64,000 nucleotides of DNA from Scatolibacter rhodanostii (GTDB lineage: Bacteria > Bacillota > Clostridia > Oscillospirales > Acutalibacteraceae). Under the pieces are notes generated by a model. That model saw only the letters and a list, made by a program, of their open reading frames with translations, searched no databases and had not been told where the DNA came from. Shown one piece after another: positions 34,171 through 43,288 of the stretch (the stretch's first letter is position 1; each line of letters begins with the position of its first letter). The stretch spans positions 496,001-560,000 of the forward strand of contig NZ_FZLO01000001.1 in assembly GCF_900197595.1 (NCBI RefSeq), in the 5' to 3' direction. Made by a program: the position numbers and the translations under genes.

Positions 34171-34285
34171 TTTTTGTTTTGAAGTGGCTTGAAAAAATCA
34201 AACCCAATTGGTCATATTTAATAGATCGGCCAATAAAGGGTATTGATTCATTTAGCCATCTACCCGTAAAAAAGAGGTGAAATCA

Positions 34286-35284
34286 TTGAAATTTCGTAAA
34301 TATTTAGGATTGCGTCTTTTAACTTGGGCACTAACGATTTGGATTGGTGTGACTTTTATCTTTTTTATTCCTCGAATGTTTCCTTCTGATCCTGTAGAAA
34401 ATATGATTGGTCAAATTCAATCTCGTTCTGGACAGATGGATCCTGTGCAAATGGAAACTTTACGTCAATCTCTGCGTTTGCAGTTTGGGCTAGAAGGGTC
34501 GCTTCTAGAACAGTATGCTACTTTTCTTTGGCGCGGATTACTTCATTTTGACTTTGGCCCTTCTCTAATGAGTTATCCAACGGCTGCCGGAGAAATTATT
34601 TCGACTTACTTGCCTTTTACATTAAGTCTGTCTCTCACTACAACCATTATTGCTTGGATAGTGGGAAATTTAATTGGTTTGCAGGCCGGGTTTCGCAAGA
34701 ATAAGCGCTCGTCAAAAATAATGGAAGGTATCGCCATTTGCATTTATCCTGTACCTTACTTTATTATTGCGTTGCTTCTTCAAATTATCTTTGCTTACTT
34801 ATTGGGATGGTTCCCGTTGCAGTCTACCATTAATTCTCTTGGCGGAGCAGGTGCATTTCTGTCATCTTTGCTGAAAGCATCTATTTTACCGGCAATTTCC
34901 TTGTTACTAATTGGAGTGGGTTGGTGGATTATTTCTATGAAGTCGCTTTCTGGAACCACCGCAGAAGAAGACTTCGTAACATTTGCTCGCTATAGGGGTG
35001 TGCCTGAGCCTGAAATTGGAAAGAGCTATGTATTCAGAAACTCTATCCTTACACAGATTACAGCTTTGGCAATGAGTTTGGGTGGTGTATTTAGTGGATC
35101 TATCATGACAGAAATTATTTTTGGTTATCCGGGTGTGGGGACATTAATTCAAAAAGCAATCTTGCAGTCAGATTATAACATGATTTTGGGCTGCATCACT
35201 ATTTCTATTGTCGCCATTTCTACCGCTACGCTGATTGTGGATTTAATCTATCCCTTTATTGATCCACGCATCAGATATAGTTGA
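34286..35284 (+). CDS. Opp-type ABC transporter permease 1 (OppB-like)
   Basis: The protein has about 332 residues and six predicted membrane spans. It carries the DPP/Opp permease hallmarks: an N-terminal F-I-P-R-M-F-P-S-D-P-V-E segment and the EAA loop region Y-R-G-V-P-E-P-E-I-G-K-S-Y near residue 235. The start is uncertain: TTG at 34286 has AAGAGGTG 6 bases upstream, while GTG at 34277 lies inside that site. It forms a heterodimeric channel with the next gene. Confidence 0.88.
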   Translation: MKFRKYLGLRLLTWALTIWIGVTFIFFIPRMFPSDPVENMIGQIQSRSGQMDPVQMETLRQSLRLQFGLEGSLLEQYATFLWRGLLHFDFGPSLMSYPTAAGEIISTYLPFTLSLSLTTTIIAWIVGNLIGLQAGFRKNKRSSKIMEGIAICIYPVPYFIIALLLQIIFAYLLGWFPLQSTINSLGGAGAFLSSLLKASILPAISLLLIGVGWWIISMKSLSGTTAEEDFVTFARYRGVPEPEIGKSYVFRNSILTQITALAMSLGGVFSGSIMTEIIFGYPGVGTLIQKAILQSDYNMILGCITISIVAISTATLIVDLIYPFIDPRIRYS

Positions 35285-35300
35285 GGAAGGGGTGAAATAG

Positions 35301-36137
35301 ATGAAGAAATTTTGGAGAAATGCAAACAGCCGATTAAAAGTTGGCATGATTATGACATTTATATTCTTTTTTATTGGATTTGTCATATATTATATCCCTC
35401 ATATAAACCCATTTACCTATAATACATATCCTGAAAAACTATTACCTAATTCACAGCATTGGTTAGGAACGACCAGCATGGGACAAGACATCATGTGGCT
35501 GCTTATAGAGTCAATTCACAACTCGTTGCTAATTGGTTTAATCGTAGCAACCATTGGTACCGTTGTAGGTGTTTTTGTTGGATTATTAGCTGGGTTTTCA
35601 GGAGGAGCAGTTGACAGGGTGTTAACCATTGTCACCGATACTTTTGTGGTTATTCCATCTTTGCCCATTCTAATTTTGATGACGTCTTTGATGAAAGGTT
35701 CGTCTACTGTTGTTTTAATGGCATTGGTGCTCGCTATGTTCGCTTGGGCGTGGCCTAGCAGACAGATTCGTTCGATGGCACTCACCATGAAAGAAAGAGA
35801 TTTTATCCATACTGCATGGTTTTCAGGCGAGGGTACTGTTCAAGTCGTTGTGACAGAAATTCTTCCTTATGCACTGACTTGGTCATTGTCAAATTTCATG
35901 AATGCGACACTGTCTGCCATCGCTTCTGAATCAAGTCTTGCCGTATTAGGTTTGTCACCGGCCAATTTAATTTCACTTGGCAATATGATTCAATGGGCAA
36001 GAGAACGTAATGCAATTTTTGCTGGACAATGGTTCTGGATTGGTTCTCCCATTATCGCTACAGTTTTGCTATTTATCGGTCTGTTCCTCTTAATTACGGG
36101 ATATAATGACTACTTATCAATGAAGAGAGGTAAATAG
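35301..36137 (+). CDS. Opp-type ABC transporter permease 2 (OppC-like)
   Basis: The 278-residue protein has an N-terminal membrane span, the H-W-L-G-T-T-S-M-G-Q-D-I family motif near residue 52, and five more spans in a BPD-transport permease domain. GAAGGGGTG precedes the ATG. It starts 16 bases after the first permease and ends 3 bases before the ATPase gene. At this length it is near the short end for OppC. Confidence 0.9.
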   Translation: MKKFWRNANSRLKVGMIMTFIFFFIGFVIYYIPHINPFTYNTYPEKLLPNSQHWLGTTSMGQDIMWLLIESIHNSLLIGLIVATIGTVVGVFVGLLAGFSGGAVDRVLTIVTDTFVVIPSLPILILMTSLMKGSSTVVLMALVLAMFAWAWPSRQIRSMALTMKERDFIHTAWFSGEGTVQVVVTEILPYALTWSLSNFMNATLSAIASESSLAVLGLSPANLISLGNMIQWARERNAIFAGQWFWIGSPIIATVLLFIGLFLLITGYNDYLSMKRGK

Positions 36138-36140
36138 ATT

Positions 36141-37112
36141 ATGCTTACAATTGAACATCTGTCAACCTCCTATAAGACCATGGATGGAAATGTAAAAACA
36201 ATCAATGACATGAACTTTGAAATCTATGATAACGAGATTTTTGGAATCGCCGGAGAATCAGGCTGTGGAAAAACAACTCTTCTCAAAACGCTCTATGACA
36301 TTGTGCAATTTCCGCTGCAAATTGATTCTGGAAAAGTGATTTTGAGCGGAGAAAAAAACGGTAAGGCTTTCTCTTACGAATCCGGAGAAATTCCCAACAC
36401 ATGGTGGAACCATATTTCTTATGTTCCACAAGCTGCTCAAAGTGTATTGAATCCAATCACACGTATTAAGCATCAGTTTTTAGATTCAATTCCAAAGAAT
36501 GAATCCAAAGGTGAGACAGAAGAACAGGTTCTAGAACGAGTCAAGAAATATTTAGAAGAACTAAGCCTATCTCCAGACATTTTGGAGGCTTTCCCGTTTC
36601 AGCTTTCGGGCGGTATGCGGCAACGTGTTATTATAGCTCTTGCTACCTTTATGTCTCCTAATGTTGTACTAGCAGATGAGCCCACAACTGCTCTTGATGT
36701 TGTGGTGCAAAGAGGAATTCTTATGTTGCTTATGAAATTGCAAAAGCAGTTCAAGAATACTCTTGTATTGGTCAGCCATGATATGGGCGTTCACTATCAG
36801 GTAACAAACCGCATGGGAATCATGTATTCAGGCAGTTTTGTCGAAATGGGGAAGACAGAAGATATTTTTGAAACACCCATTCATCCCTATACAAAAATGC
36901 TAGTTGGCGCTTTGCCTCGTGTTGGTGATAAAAGTCAAAAAGTTGGTATTCCCGGTCGGCCACCGGCACTCACAAATCCACCACCCGGATGTCGCTTCGC
37001 TCCTCGCTGCCCCAATGCTACCGAACTATGCCGACAAGAAGTGCCGACGTTCCGTGAAATAAAACCAGGGCGTTTTGCAGCTTGTCATAACTTAAAGGAG
37101 GAGGTGGACTGA
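36141..37112 (+). CDS. Opp-type ABC transporter ATPase 1 (OppD-like)
   Basis: The 323-residue protein has Walker A G-E-S-G-C-G-K-T-T near residue 38, signature L-S-G-G-M-R-Q-R near 155, Walker B V-V-L-A-D-E-P-T-T near 175 and the family C-terminal cysteine motif P-P-G-C-R-F-A-P-R-C-P ... C near 285, which in relatives can bind an iron-sulfur cluster. It powers import by ATP hydrolysis together with the next gene. Confidence 0.92.
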   Translation: MLTIEHLSTSYKTMDGNVKTINDMNFEIYDNEIFGIAGESGCGKTTLLKTLYDIVQFPLQIDSGKVILSGEKNGKAFSYESGEIPNTWWNHISYVPQAAQSVLNPITRIKHQFLDSIPKNESKGETEEQVLERVKKYLEELSLSPDILEAFPFQLSGGMRQRVIIALATFMSPNVVLADEPTTALDVVVQRGILMLLMKLQKQFKNTLVLVSHDMGVHYQVTNRMGIMYSGSFVEMGKTEDIFETPIHPYTKMLVGALPRVGDKSQKVGIPGRPPALTNPPPGCRFAPRCPNATELCRQEVPTFREIKPGRFAACHNLKEEVD

Positions 37113-37113
37113 A

Positions 37114-38088
37114 ATGGCGGAAAAACTCTTAGAAATAAAAAATGTCAGCAAAATCTTCCGAATTGGCGGTATGCTAAGTGGCAAAAAGCTGACAGCGGTA
37201 GATGGCATTTCTTTAGAAGTTGATGGAGAAAAACCGGTTATCTTATCGGTGGTAGGAGAATCAGGTTGCGGAAAAAGTACGCTCTGCAAAATGATTTTAC
37301 GTTTGTATCAAGCTGATGAAGGAGAAATTTGTTTGTCGGGCAATTCTTATGCGAACAAGAAAAAATATGATCCCATGCAATTTCGCCTTGATGTTCAGCC
37401 CATCTTTCAAAACCCTTATGAGGCCTTTTCAGCTCGTAAGCCAGTAGATACTTATCTCTTTAATACCGCCTTACGTCTTGGTATAGCAAAAACACGTGAC
37501 GAAGCTGAAAAGCTGATAGAAGAAACCCTGCAGAGCGTTGGTATGTCATTAGCGGTAGTAAAAGGAAAATATCCTGCGCAATTTTCAGGCGGTGAGCTAC
37601 AGCGTATTTCCATTGCCCGCGCCTTGATTACCCGTCCTAAGCTTATTATCGCAGATGAACCGGTTGCTGCTATTGACGCATCCATGAAAATGAACATTGT
37701 GAATCTCTTTAAAGAATTGAAAGATAAATACAATGTTTCTTTTATTTACATTACCCACGATTTATCTACGGCTTATTATGTTTCAGATTATATCGCCACT
37801 CTCTATCGTGGCTGTTTAATTGAATATGGCGAAGCTATGGATATCATGGATAATCCGGCGCATCCGTATACAGAACTCTTAATGAATGCGGTGCCCCGTG
37901 TGGGTGACAAATGGAGTGAAGAGTTGATTTTGCCTGACACGGAAGAAAAAGAGTATTCTATTTCTTATTGCAAATTCGCTCCCCGTTGTCCATATGCCAC
38001 AGATGAATGTCGTAACAAAAAACCAGAGATGACTTTAATCAATGATAATCGTAAGGTTTTTTGTTTCCATCCTTTACTGGGTTCATAA
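37114..38088 (+). CDS. Opp-type ABC transporter ATPase 2 (OppF-like)
   Basis: The 324-residue protein has Walker A G-E-S-G-C-G-K-S-T near residue 51, signature F-S-G-G-E-L-Q-R near 158 and Walker B L-I-I-A-D-E-P-V near 178, and the C-terminal motif C-K-F-A-P-R-C-P ... C. It begins 1 base after the first ATPase stop, using AGGAGG inside the end of that gene. With the terminator at 38150 it closes the five-gene importer operon. Confidence 0.92.
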   Translation: MAEKLLEIKNVSKIFRIGGMLSGKKLTAVDGISLEVDGEKPVILSVVGESGCGKSTLCKMILRLYQADEGEICLSGNSYANKKKYDPMQFRLDVQPIFQNPYEAFSARKPVDTYLFNTALRLGIAKTRDEAEKLIEETLQSVGMSLAVVKGKYPAQFSGGELQRISIARALITRPKLIIADEPVAAIDASMKMNIVNLFKELKDKYNVSFIYITHDLSTAYYVSDYIATLYRGCLIEYGEAMDIMDNPAHPYTELLMNAVPRVGDKWSEELILPDTEEKEYSISYCKFAPRCPYATDECRNKKPEMTLINDNRKVFCFHPLLGS

Positions 38089-38149
38089 AACAAAGTCTGC
38101 TTAGTAGAAATCTGTTTTAGAGCTTATATAAAATAATCTTTGCTCTTAA

Positions 38150-38185
38150 GAGGGTGTATTACTTAAAATACGCTCTCTTTTTTGT
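38150..38185 (+). terminator. Terminator of the opp operon
   Basis: An imperfect 12-bp stem (agagggtgtatt with aatacgctctct, one G-U-type mismatch) is followed by TTTTTTG, 62 bases after the last stop. Confidence 0.82.
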
Positions 38186-38301
38186 GCCTTATTATTTTAA
38201 TTATCGAAAACTTGTCTTTCTAGGCTGAGTATGGGATAATATCTTTATAAAATGTGGTCTATCAAAATATAGATTATTGAAATAAGGACCTTTGGACATA
38301 C

Positions 38302-38330
38302 TGTTAGTAACTTATTAGCAAATTGACATT
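38302..38330 (+). repeat. Imperfect direct repeat, copy 1, flanking a tRNA fragment
   Basis: This 29-base stretch, beginning TGTTAGTAACTTATTAGC, recurs with about 23 identical positions at 38371-38398. The two copies bracket a tRNA-like fragment, a layout that may mark an old integration scar. Confidence 0.5.
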
Positions 38331-38339
38331 AAATTGTTA

Positions 38340-38369
38340 TGGAGCACCGTGGGGGATTCGAACCCTCAA
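38340..38369 (-). pseudogene. Orphan 3' fragment of a tRNA gene
   Basis: On minus it reads ...GAGGG-TTCGAAT-CCCCC..., a T arm with a typical loop (one A-C mismatch in the stem), followed by ACGGTGCTCCA, which looks like an acceptor strand with encoded CCA. No D arm, anticodon arm or 5' acceptor strand can be found further upstream on minus, so it is not a working tRNA. Such 3' ends are often left at attachment sites of integrating elements. Confidence 0.55.
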
Positions 38370-38370
38370 T

Positions 38371-38398
38371 TGTTAGCAACTTATAGTAAATAGGCATT
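38371..38398 (+). repeat. Imperfect direct repeat, copy 2, flanking a tRNA fragment
   Basis: This 28-base stretch begins TGTTAGCAACTTATAGTA and matches 38302-38330 with a 1-base gap. It ends about 55 bases before recQ. Confidence 0.5.
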
Positions 38399-38454
38399 GA
38401 GACTAGATTTGAGCGCAAATTTATGCGATAATTCCACTTTCAGGAGAAGGACAT

Positions 38455-40719
38455 ATGACAACAAAGGAAACATTAAAAAAATATTTTGGGTATGACAGCT
38501 TTCGCGGGGGACAAGAGGAACTAACTTCATCCATTTTATCAGGTAAAGATGTGTTAGGCATTATGCCTACAGGAGCTGGAAAATCTATTTGTTTTCAGTT
38601 GCCTGCCATCATGCTTGAGGGTATTACGCTTGTAGTATCACCACTGATTTCCTTAATGCAAGACCAAGTAAGAGCACTGATTCAATCGGGGATTCCAGCC
38701 GCTTATATCAATTCATCTCTTACTTATCGTCAAGTAGAAGCCGCACTGTATAATGCTAAAAACGGGAAATACAAGTTGATTTATGTAGCTCCTGAAAGAC
38801 TTCTCACTCCAGATTTTCTTACCTTTGCCCGAAGTGTTAAAATTTCCATGCTAACGGTTGATGAAGCACACTGCATTTCTCAGTGGGGACAAGATTTTCG
38901 CCCAAGCTATGCCGAAATACCCGAATTTATCAATCAGCTGGAGGAGAGACCCATTGTTTCGGCTTTTACAGCAACGGCAACCAAACGTGTAAGAGAAGAT
39001 ATTCTTTCGTTATTGAAGTTACAAAATCCAACTGTTTTGGTTACGGGATTCAATCGAGAAAATTTGTATTTTGAAGTACAAGAACCATCCAATAAAATGC
39101 AGGCTTTATTTGATTTTTTACACGAAAATCGTGATAAAAGTGGCATTGTCTATTGTTTCACACGAAAAACAGTAGAAGAAGTTTGCGAAGAAATTAACCA
39201 TCAAGGTCACTCTGCTTTACGTTATCATGCTGGGCTGGGAGATAGGGAGCGTCATCAAAACCAAGAGGATTTTTTATTCGACAAAGTTCAAATTATGGTA
39301 GCTACTAACGCATTTGGAATGGGAATAGATAAATCAAATGTTGGCTTTGTGGTGCATTACAATATGCCTAAGGACATTGAAAGCTATTATCAAGAAGCCG
39401 GGCGTGCAGGTCGTGATGGCAGTGAAGCAACTTGTTTAATGCTATATAGCGGAAAAGATGTTGTCATGAACAAGTGGCTAATAGAGAATGCAAAAGATAC
39501 TCTTTCTGTAGATGAAGAAACGGCAACCAAGCTGAAAGAACGTGACTATAGAAGATTGCGCGACATGACCTTTTATGCCCGTACCACCGATTGTCTGCGT
39601 GGCTATATTCTCCGGTATTTTGGTGAAAGTCCAAAACCCCACTGCGGGAATTGCAGCAATTGTGGCACAAAATTTGAGACCATAGATATTACAAAGGAAT
39701 CACAAAAAATATTATCTTGCATTGCACGCACAGGAGAACGTTTTGGAGCAGGAGTCATTATCGATGTGCTCAAGGGCAGTCAGAGTAAAAGGATCAAAGA
39801 GCTGGAATTTGACAAGCTTTCGACTTATAATATTAGTCAAGAAGATGTTCATACTTTGCACAGTATGATTGAATTTCTTGTTCAGCAAGATTATTTACAT
39901 AGAGACGACGGACAGTATGCTATTCTATCTTTTTCTTCAAAGTCGCAAAATGTATTAAAAGGGAAGGTTTCTCTTGAAATGAAACTTCCGAAAGAAGTGA
40001 AATCGAAAGTAAAAGAAAATGCAAAAACACGAAAGAGTGGAACTGCTATATTGCCGCCAGATAGAGAAGAACTCTTTAACAGCCTAAAAATATTGCGCAA
40101 GCAAATTGCAGATGTGCAAGGTGTGCCGCCATTTGTAATTTTCTACGACAAGGCACTTATTGAAATGTGTGTACAACTGCCTGAAAGCGAAAAGCAATTC
40201 CTAGATATTTCGGGAGTAGGGGATGCCAAACTTGCTAAATACGGCGAGCGTTTTCTACAGATTATTAAAGAGTATAAAAAGGAAAAATCAATCAAGACAG
40301 AACCCATAATGTCTAAATCTGTGGGGCAAAAAAGCAGGAAAGACAATCTAAAATCATTGATTTTACCCTCAGAAGATGTTTTAAAAAAGATTGAGATAGT
40401 AGAAAAGCCGTCACAAATTACTTTCATAGCACAGGCAATTAATCTTGTTATGGCAGAACATGAATGTAGCACTGTCTCTCCTATAAAGATATCTGAATGG
40501 CTGATGTCGCAGGGATACCTGAAAATCTCCGAACAGGAGGGGAAGCGTACAAAAATCCCTAGTGAAAAGGGGTTGCGGTTTGGCATTTCGCAAGAGAAGC
40601 GTGAGAGAGAGAAGGCAAAATATTCTGTCAATCTTTATCCGTCATCGATGCAAGAATTTATTATAGAACACATCTGTGATATCTTAGAATTTCAGACAAG
40701 AGAAAAATCTAAGAAATAA
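38455..40719 (+). CDS. recQ: ATP-dependent DNA helicase RecQ
   Basis: The 754-residue protein has helicase motif I M-P-T-G-A-G-K-S near residue 37, motif II V-D-E-A-H near 133, Q-E-A-G-R-A-G-R-D-G in motif VI near 310, the RecQ zinc module with C-L-R-G-Y and C-G-N-C-S-N-C near 380-405, a winged-helix RQC domain, and an HRDC domain around 540-610. A C-terminal extension (about 630-754) follows, containing a predicted winged-helix-like segment, I-S-E-W-L-M-S-Q-G-Y-L, also seen in other Firmicute RecQ proteins. CAGGAGAAGG precedes the ATG. It unwinds DNA 3' to 5' in repair. Confidence 0.93.
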   Translation: MTTKETLKKYFGYDSFRGGQEELTSSILSGKDVLGIMPTGAGKSICFQLPAIMLEGITLVVSPLISLMQDQVRALIQSGIPAAYINSSLTYRQVEAALYNAKNGKYKLIYVAPERLLTPDFLTFARSVKISMLTVDEAHCISQWGQDFRPSYAEIPEFINQLEERPIVSAFTATATKRVREDILSLLKLQNPTVLVTGFNRENLYFEVQEPSNKMQALFDFLHENRDKSGIVYCFTRKTVEEVCEEINHQGHSALRYHAGLGDRERHQNQEDFLFDKVQIMVATNAFGMGIDKSNVGFVVHYNMPKDIESYYQEAGRAGRDGSEATCLMLYSGKDVVMNKWLIENAKDTLSVDEETATKLKERDYRRLRDMTFYARTTDCLRGYILRYFGESPKPHCGNCSNCGTKFETIDITKESQKILSCIARTGERFGAGVIIDVLKGSQSKRIKELEFDKLSTYNISQEDVHTLHSMIEFLVQQDYLHRDDGQYAILSFSSKSQNVLKGKVSLEMKLPKEVKSKVKENAKTRKSGTAILPPDREELFNSLKILRKQIADVQGVPPFVIFYDKALIEMCVQLPESEKQFLDISGVGDAKLAKYGERFLQIIKEYKKEKSIKTEPIMSKSVGQKSRKDNLKSLILPSEDVLKKIEIVEKPSQITFIAQAINLVMAEHECSTVSPIKISEWLMSQGYLKISEQEGKRTKIPSEKGLRFGISQEKREREKAKYSVNLYPSSMQEFIIEHICDILEFQTREKSKK

Positions 40720-40777
40720 AAAAAGCAGCCTAATTAGATGAGTTAGTAAAACTCATCTAATTAGGCTGCTTATTCTT
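40720..40777. terminator. Bidirectional terminator between recQ and the CobW gene
   Basis: A perfect 21-bp stem (agcagcctaattagatgagt core) with a 5- to 6-nt loop has A residues on the left and T-rich sequence on the right. The two flanking genes converge on it. Confidence 0.92.
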
Positions 40778-40787
40778 TTAAATAAAA

Positions 40788-41732
40788 TTACTTCATGCGC
40801 TTAGGGCGAATACGAATTGGTTTGTGTGACGGCTGAAGAAGTTCATGCAGCCATTTGTGGTTGATATCTTTGCCTATAAAAACACAACGAGCTTGTTGTT
40901 CATCTGTGGGTTCAATTCCTGTAATAGAGTAAAGCTTATCTACTACATCAAACGACAACCACGTCTGCCCACAAGTCAAAAATCCCTTTGCACGTATAAC
41001 AGATCCGAACACACCCGAGACGACACCTTCTAATATTTTAATCAATTGGATAGGAGAAGCAAGCGAAGGGGAAGTAAGCGAAAGCGTTTCAACATCTGTC
41101 TTTTCTTCGGTTTCGCTTTCTGGTGTAGGAGCAAAATCCTCATCAAGATAGTCAGAAAACAAAGAATTCCACCATTCAGTGGGTTGTTCTGAGTAATGAG
41201 ACATCAACATCTTTGCATCTGTATTATAATAGCGTACATTCTCCTCTAACTTTTGCAACTCTTCAGCATAGGACTGTTCCATTTTAGTGACAATTATCTT
41301 GTCAGCTGCTACCAATTGATCTGTGAAGATGTCCCCATAGGTGTGAATGCCTTCTGTAAAGGTCTTCCCATCTAACATGGTAACCGGCTTCAATAATATA
41401 ATTTGTTCATATTGAATACGCCGAATATTATTGATAATATTGCTGAGCTTTGCCACCCCAGTAGGTTCTACAACTAAATATTCAGGATCAAGTGTGTTAG
41501 AAATAGTAAGAATCGAACTGGCAAAGTCTTGTTTCATACTGCAGCAAACACATCCCTCAGTCAGCTCATAAATATTGAGATCTGTACTTGCGCGAAGCAA
41601 AGCGCTATCGATATCAGCTTGTGCATAATCATTTTCTAGAACAATAAATTTTTTTCCGGTTTTTTGTGTTAACATTTTAATAAATGTAGTTTTACCCGCT
41701 CCTAAAAAGCCGGAAACAACTAATATTTTCAT
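40788..41732 (-). CDS. CobW/P47K-family GTPase (putative metal chaperone)
   Basis: The 314-residue protein has Walker A G-F-L-G-A-G-K-T-T near residue 8, the G3E metal motif C-V-C-C near 61 (E-G-C-V-C-C-S-M), and V-E-P-T-G near 89. A CobW C-terminal domain with G-F-L-T-C-G near 248 follows an acidic spacer (about 200-225). Family members deliver zinc, cobalt or other metals to target enzymes using GTP. No metal transporter is adjacent; the zinc-dependent alcohol dehydrogenase encoded next upstream on the same strand may be coincidental. The start ATG has GGAAGGAAT upstream. Confidence 0.85.
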   Translation of the reverse strand: MKILVVSGFLGAGKTTFIKMLTQKTGKKFIVLENDYAQADIDSALLRASTDLNIYELTEGCVCCSMKQDFASSILTISNTLDPEYLVVEPTGVAKLSNIINNIRRIQYEQIILLKPVTMLDGKTFTEGIHTYGDIFTDQLVAADKIIVTKMEQSYAEELQKLEENVRYYNTDAKMLMSHYSEQPTEWWNSLFSDYLDEDFAPTPESETEEKTDVETLSLTSPSLASPIQLIKILEGVVSGVFGSVIRAKGFLTCGQTWLSFDVVDKLYSITGIEPTDEQQARCVFIGKDINHKWLHELLQPSHKPIRIRPKRMK

Positions 41733-41754
41733 GGTTAAGACGATTCCTTCCTCT

Positions 41755-41803
41755 TAAAAAGAAAAGCAGCCGGCACTTGAAAATTCAAGATACCAGCTGC
41801 TGA
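41755..41803 (-). terminator. Terminator of the alcohol dehydrogenase gene
   Basis: On minus, agcagctgg and ccggctgct pair, with an inner cttgaa/ttcaag hairpin, and TTTTCTTTTT follows. It lies 15 bases past the dehydrogenase stop. Confidence 0.75.
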
Positions 41804-41816
41804 ATTTTTGCCAATA

Positions 41817-42878
41817 TTAGTCAGCTAGCTTAACGACAGGTTTAATGAGGTCAGCAGGCTTATCACGCATTAAGAATAGAGCTTCTTCTAAGTGATCCCA
41901 ACCATCAAATACATGAGTAGTAAGAGGAGAAACATCTAGTCTGCCAGAAGATACTAATGAGCCTAGTTTCTCCATGCGCAAACGTCCGCCGGGCATTAAT
42001 CCACCATTGATCATCTTATGACCCATGCCAACGCCCCATTCTGCACGAGGAATTTGCACATAATCACCAGAACCCAAGTAGTTTACGTTACCAATTTTGC
42101 CGCCTGGCTTCAAGCACTTAACAGCAGATTCAAAGGTTTCGTTGCCACCACCAGCAAGGATGATTTTATCAACGCCTTGGCCGTTTGTTAAGGCAAGTAC
42201 CTGATCTTCAATTGTGCCGTTTTTATAGCTAATAAATTCATCAGCACCATACTTTTTAGCAGCAGCAATACAGTTAGGACGAGTACCTACAGCCAAAATG
42301 CGAGAAGCACCGCGCATAGAAGCAGCAGCTACAGACATAAGTCCAACCGGGCCGATACCCACTACCAACACAGAATCACCAAACTGAACATCTGCAAGTT
42401 CTACGCCATGGAAACCAGTAGGAACCATGTCAGAAAGCATACAAGCATTTACAACATCAATGTTTGCAGGCAGCAAAGCCAAGTTGCCGTCAGCATCATT
42501 AACATGGAAGAATTCAGAGAAAACACCATCTTTAAAGTTAGAGAATTTCCAACCACCCAACATGCCGCCGGAATGCATTGAATAGCCAGCTTGTGCTGCT
42601 AAGGAATTCCAATCAGGAGTAATGGCCGGTACTAGAACACGGTCACCAACCTTGAAATCTTTTACCAAAGAACCAACTTCAGTAATTTCTGCACAGCATT
42701 CATGTCCTAAAATTAAATTATGTCTTTCGCCAACGGCGCCTTCCCATAATGTATGCACGTCAGAGGTACAAATGGCAACAGCCAAAGGCTTACAAATAGC
42801 ATCCATTGGTCCACATTTTGGAACTTCTTTTTCAATCCAACCGGATTCCCCGATTTTGAGCATTGCATAACCTTTCAT
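41817..42878 (-). CDS. adh: NADP-dependent secondary alcohol dehydrogenase (zinc type)
   Basis: The 353-residue protein aligns closely, from memory, with Clostridium beijerinckii and Thermoanaerobacter secondary alcohol dehydrogenases. Catalytic zinc ligands Cys37, His59 and the following Glu60 stand at the same positions, and H-V-N-D-A-D-G-N carries the distal Asp. The loop after the Rossmann strand reads V-G-T-R-P-N-C...Y-G, keeping the Arg and Tyr that favour NADP(H). The start was moved from 42959 to the ATG at 42878, with GGGAGG about 11 bases upstream. It likely interconverts small ketones or aldehydes with alcohols, for example acetone and isopropanol, serving redox balance. Confidence 0.88.
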   Translation of the reverse strand: MKGYAMLKIGESGWIEKEVPKCGPMDAICKPLAVAICTSDVHTLWEGAVGERHNLILGHECCAEITEVGSLVKDFKVGDRVLVPAITPDWNSLAAQAGYSMHSGGMLGGWKFSNFKDGVFSEFFHVNDADGNLALLPANIDVVNACMLSDMVPTGFHGVELADVQFGDSVLVVGIGPVGLMSVAAASMRGASRILAVGTRPNCIAAAKKYGADEFISYKNGTIEDQVLALTNGQGVDKIILAGGGNETFESAVKCLKPGGKIGNVNYLGSGDYVQIPRAEWGVGMGHKMINGGLMPGGRLRMEKLGSLVSSGRLDVSPLTTHVFDGWDHLEEALFLMRDKPADLIKPVVKLAD

Positions 42879-43187
42879 AGAAAACTTATCCTCCCATAAC
42901 TGGTAAATTTGTTTATTTTGGACAAGTCCATGGTAGCACAATGAAAGAGTACTTGTCAATAAGATAACGATATTTTTTTATCGGTATTTTGTTGAGAGTT
43001 AGTTATCACTATCTTCTTTCAAATTGACATTGCCAAATTAAGAATATGGTGAAAAGAAGTTAATTCAAAATTCAAGATAAAAATCCTTTCTTAATAAATA
43101 TTAGGCTTTTAAAAACCAATCAAGCTTAGAAATTTATTTGCATAATCTTATGCTATTTCGTGTTCAACCGTTTTATTAATAAGAGAA

Positions 43188-43224
43188 GAAAAAGACCTCC
43201 GTTAGAATAACAAAGGTCTTTTCA
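43188..43224 (-). terminator. Terminator of the two-kinase fusion gene
   Basis: On minus, gacctttgtta pairs with taacggaggtc (two G-U pairs), followed by TTTTTCTTCTC. The remaining sequence between 42879 and 43188 is AT-rich with no recognisable gene. Confidence 0.75.
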
Positions 43225-43288
43225 TGGCAGAAATCCGCAAAGATAAACATGAATTATTAATTACAAAACAGGGTTGTCCTATAGAAAT

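Noticed and set aside
38340-38369. Functional tRNA gene
   Set aside because: Only the T arm and 3' acceptor strand are present; no anticodon arm or 5' acceptor strand was found on the same strand.
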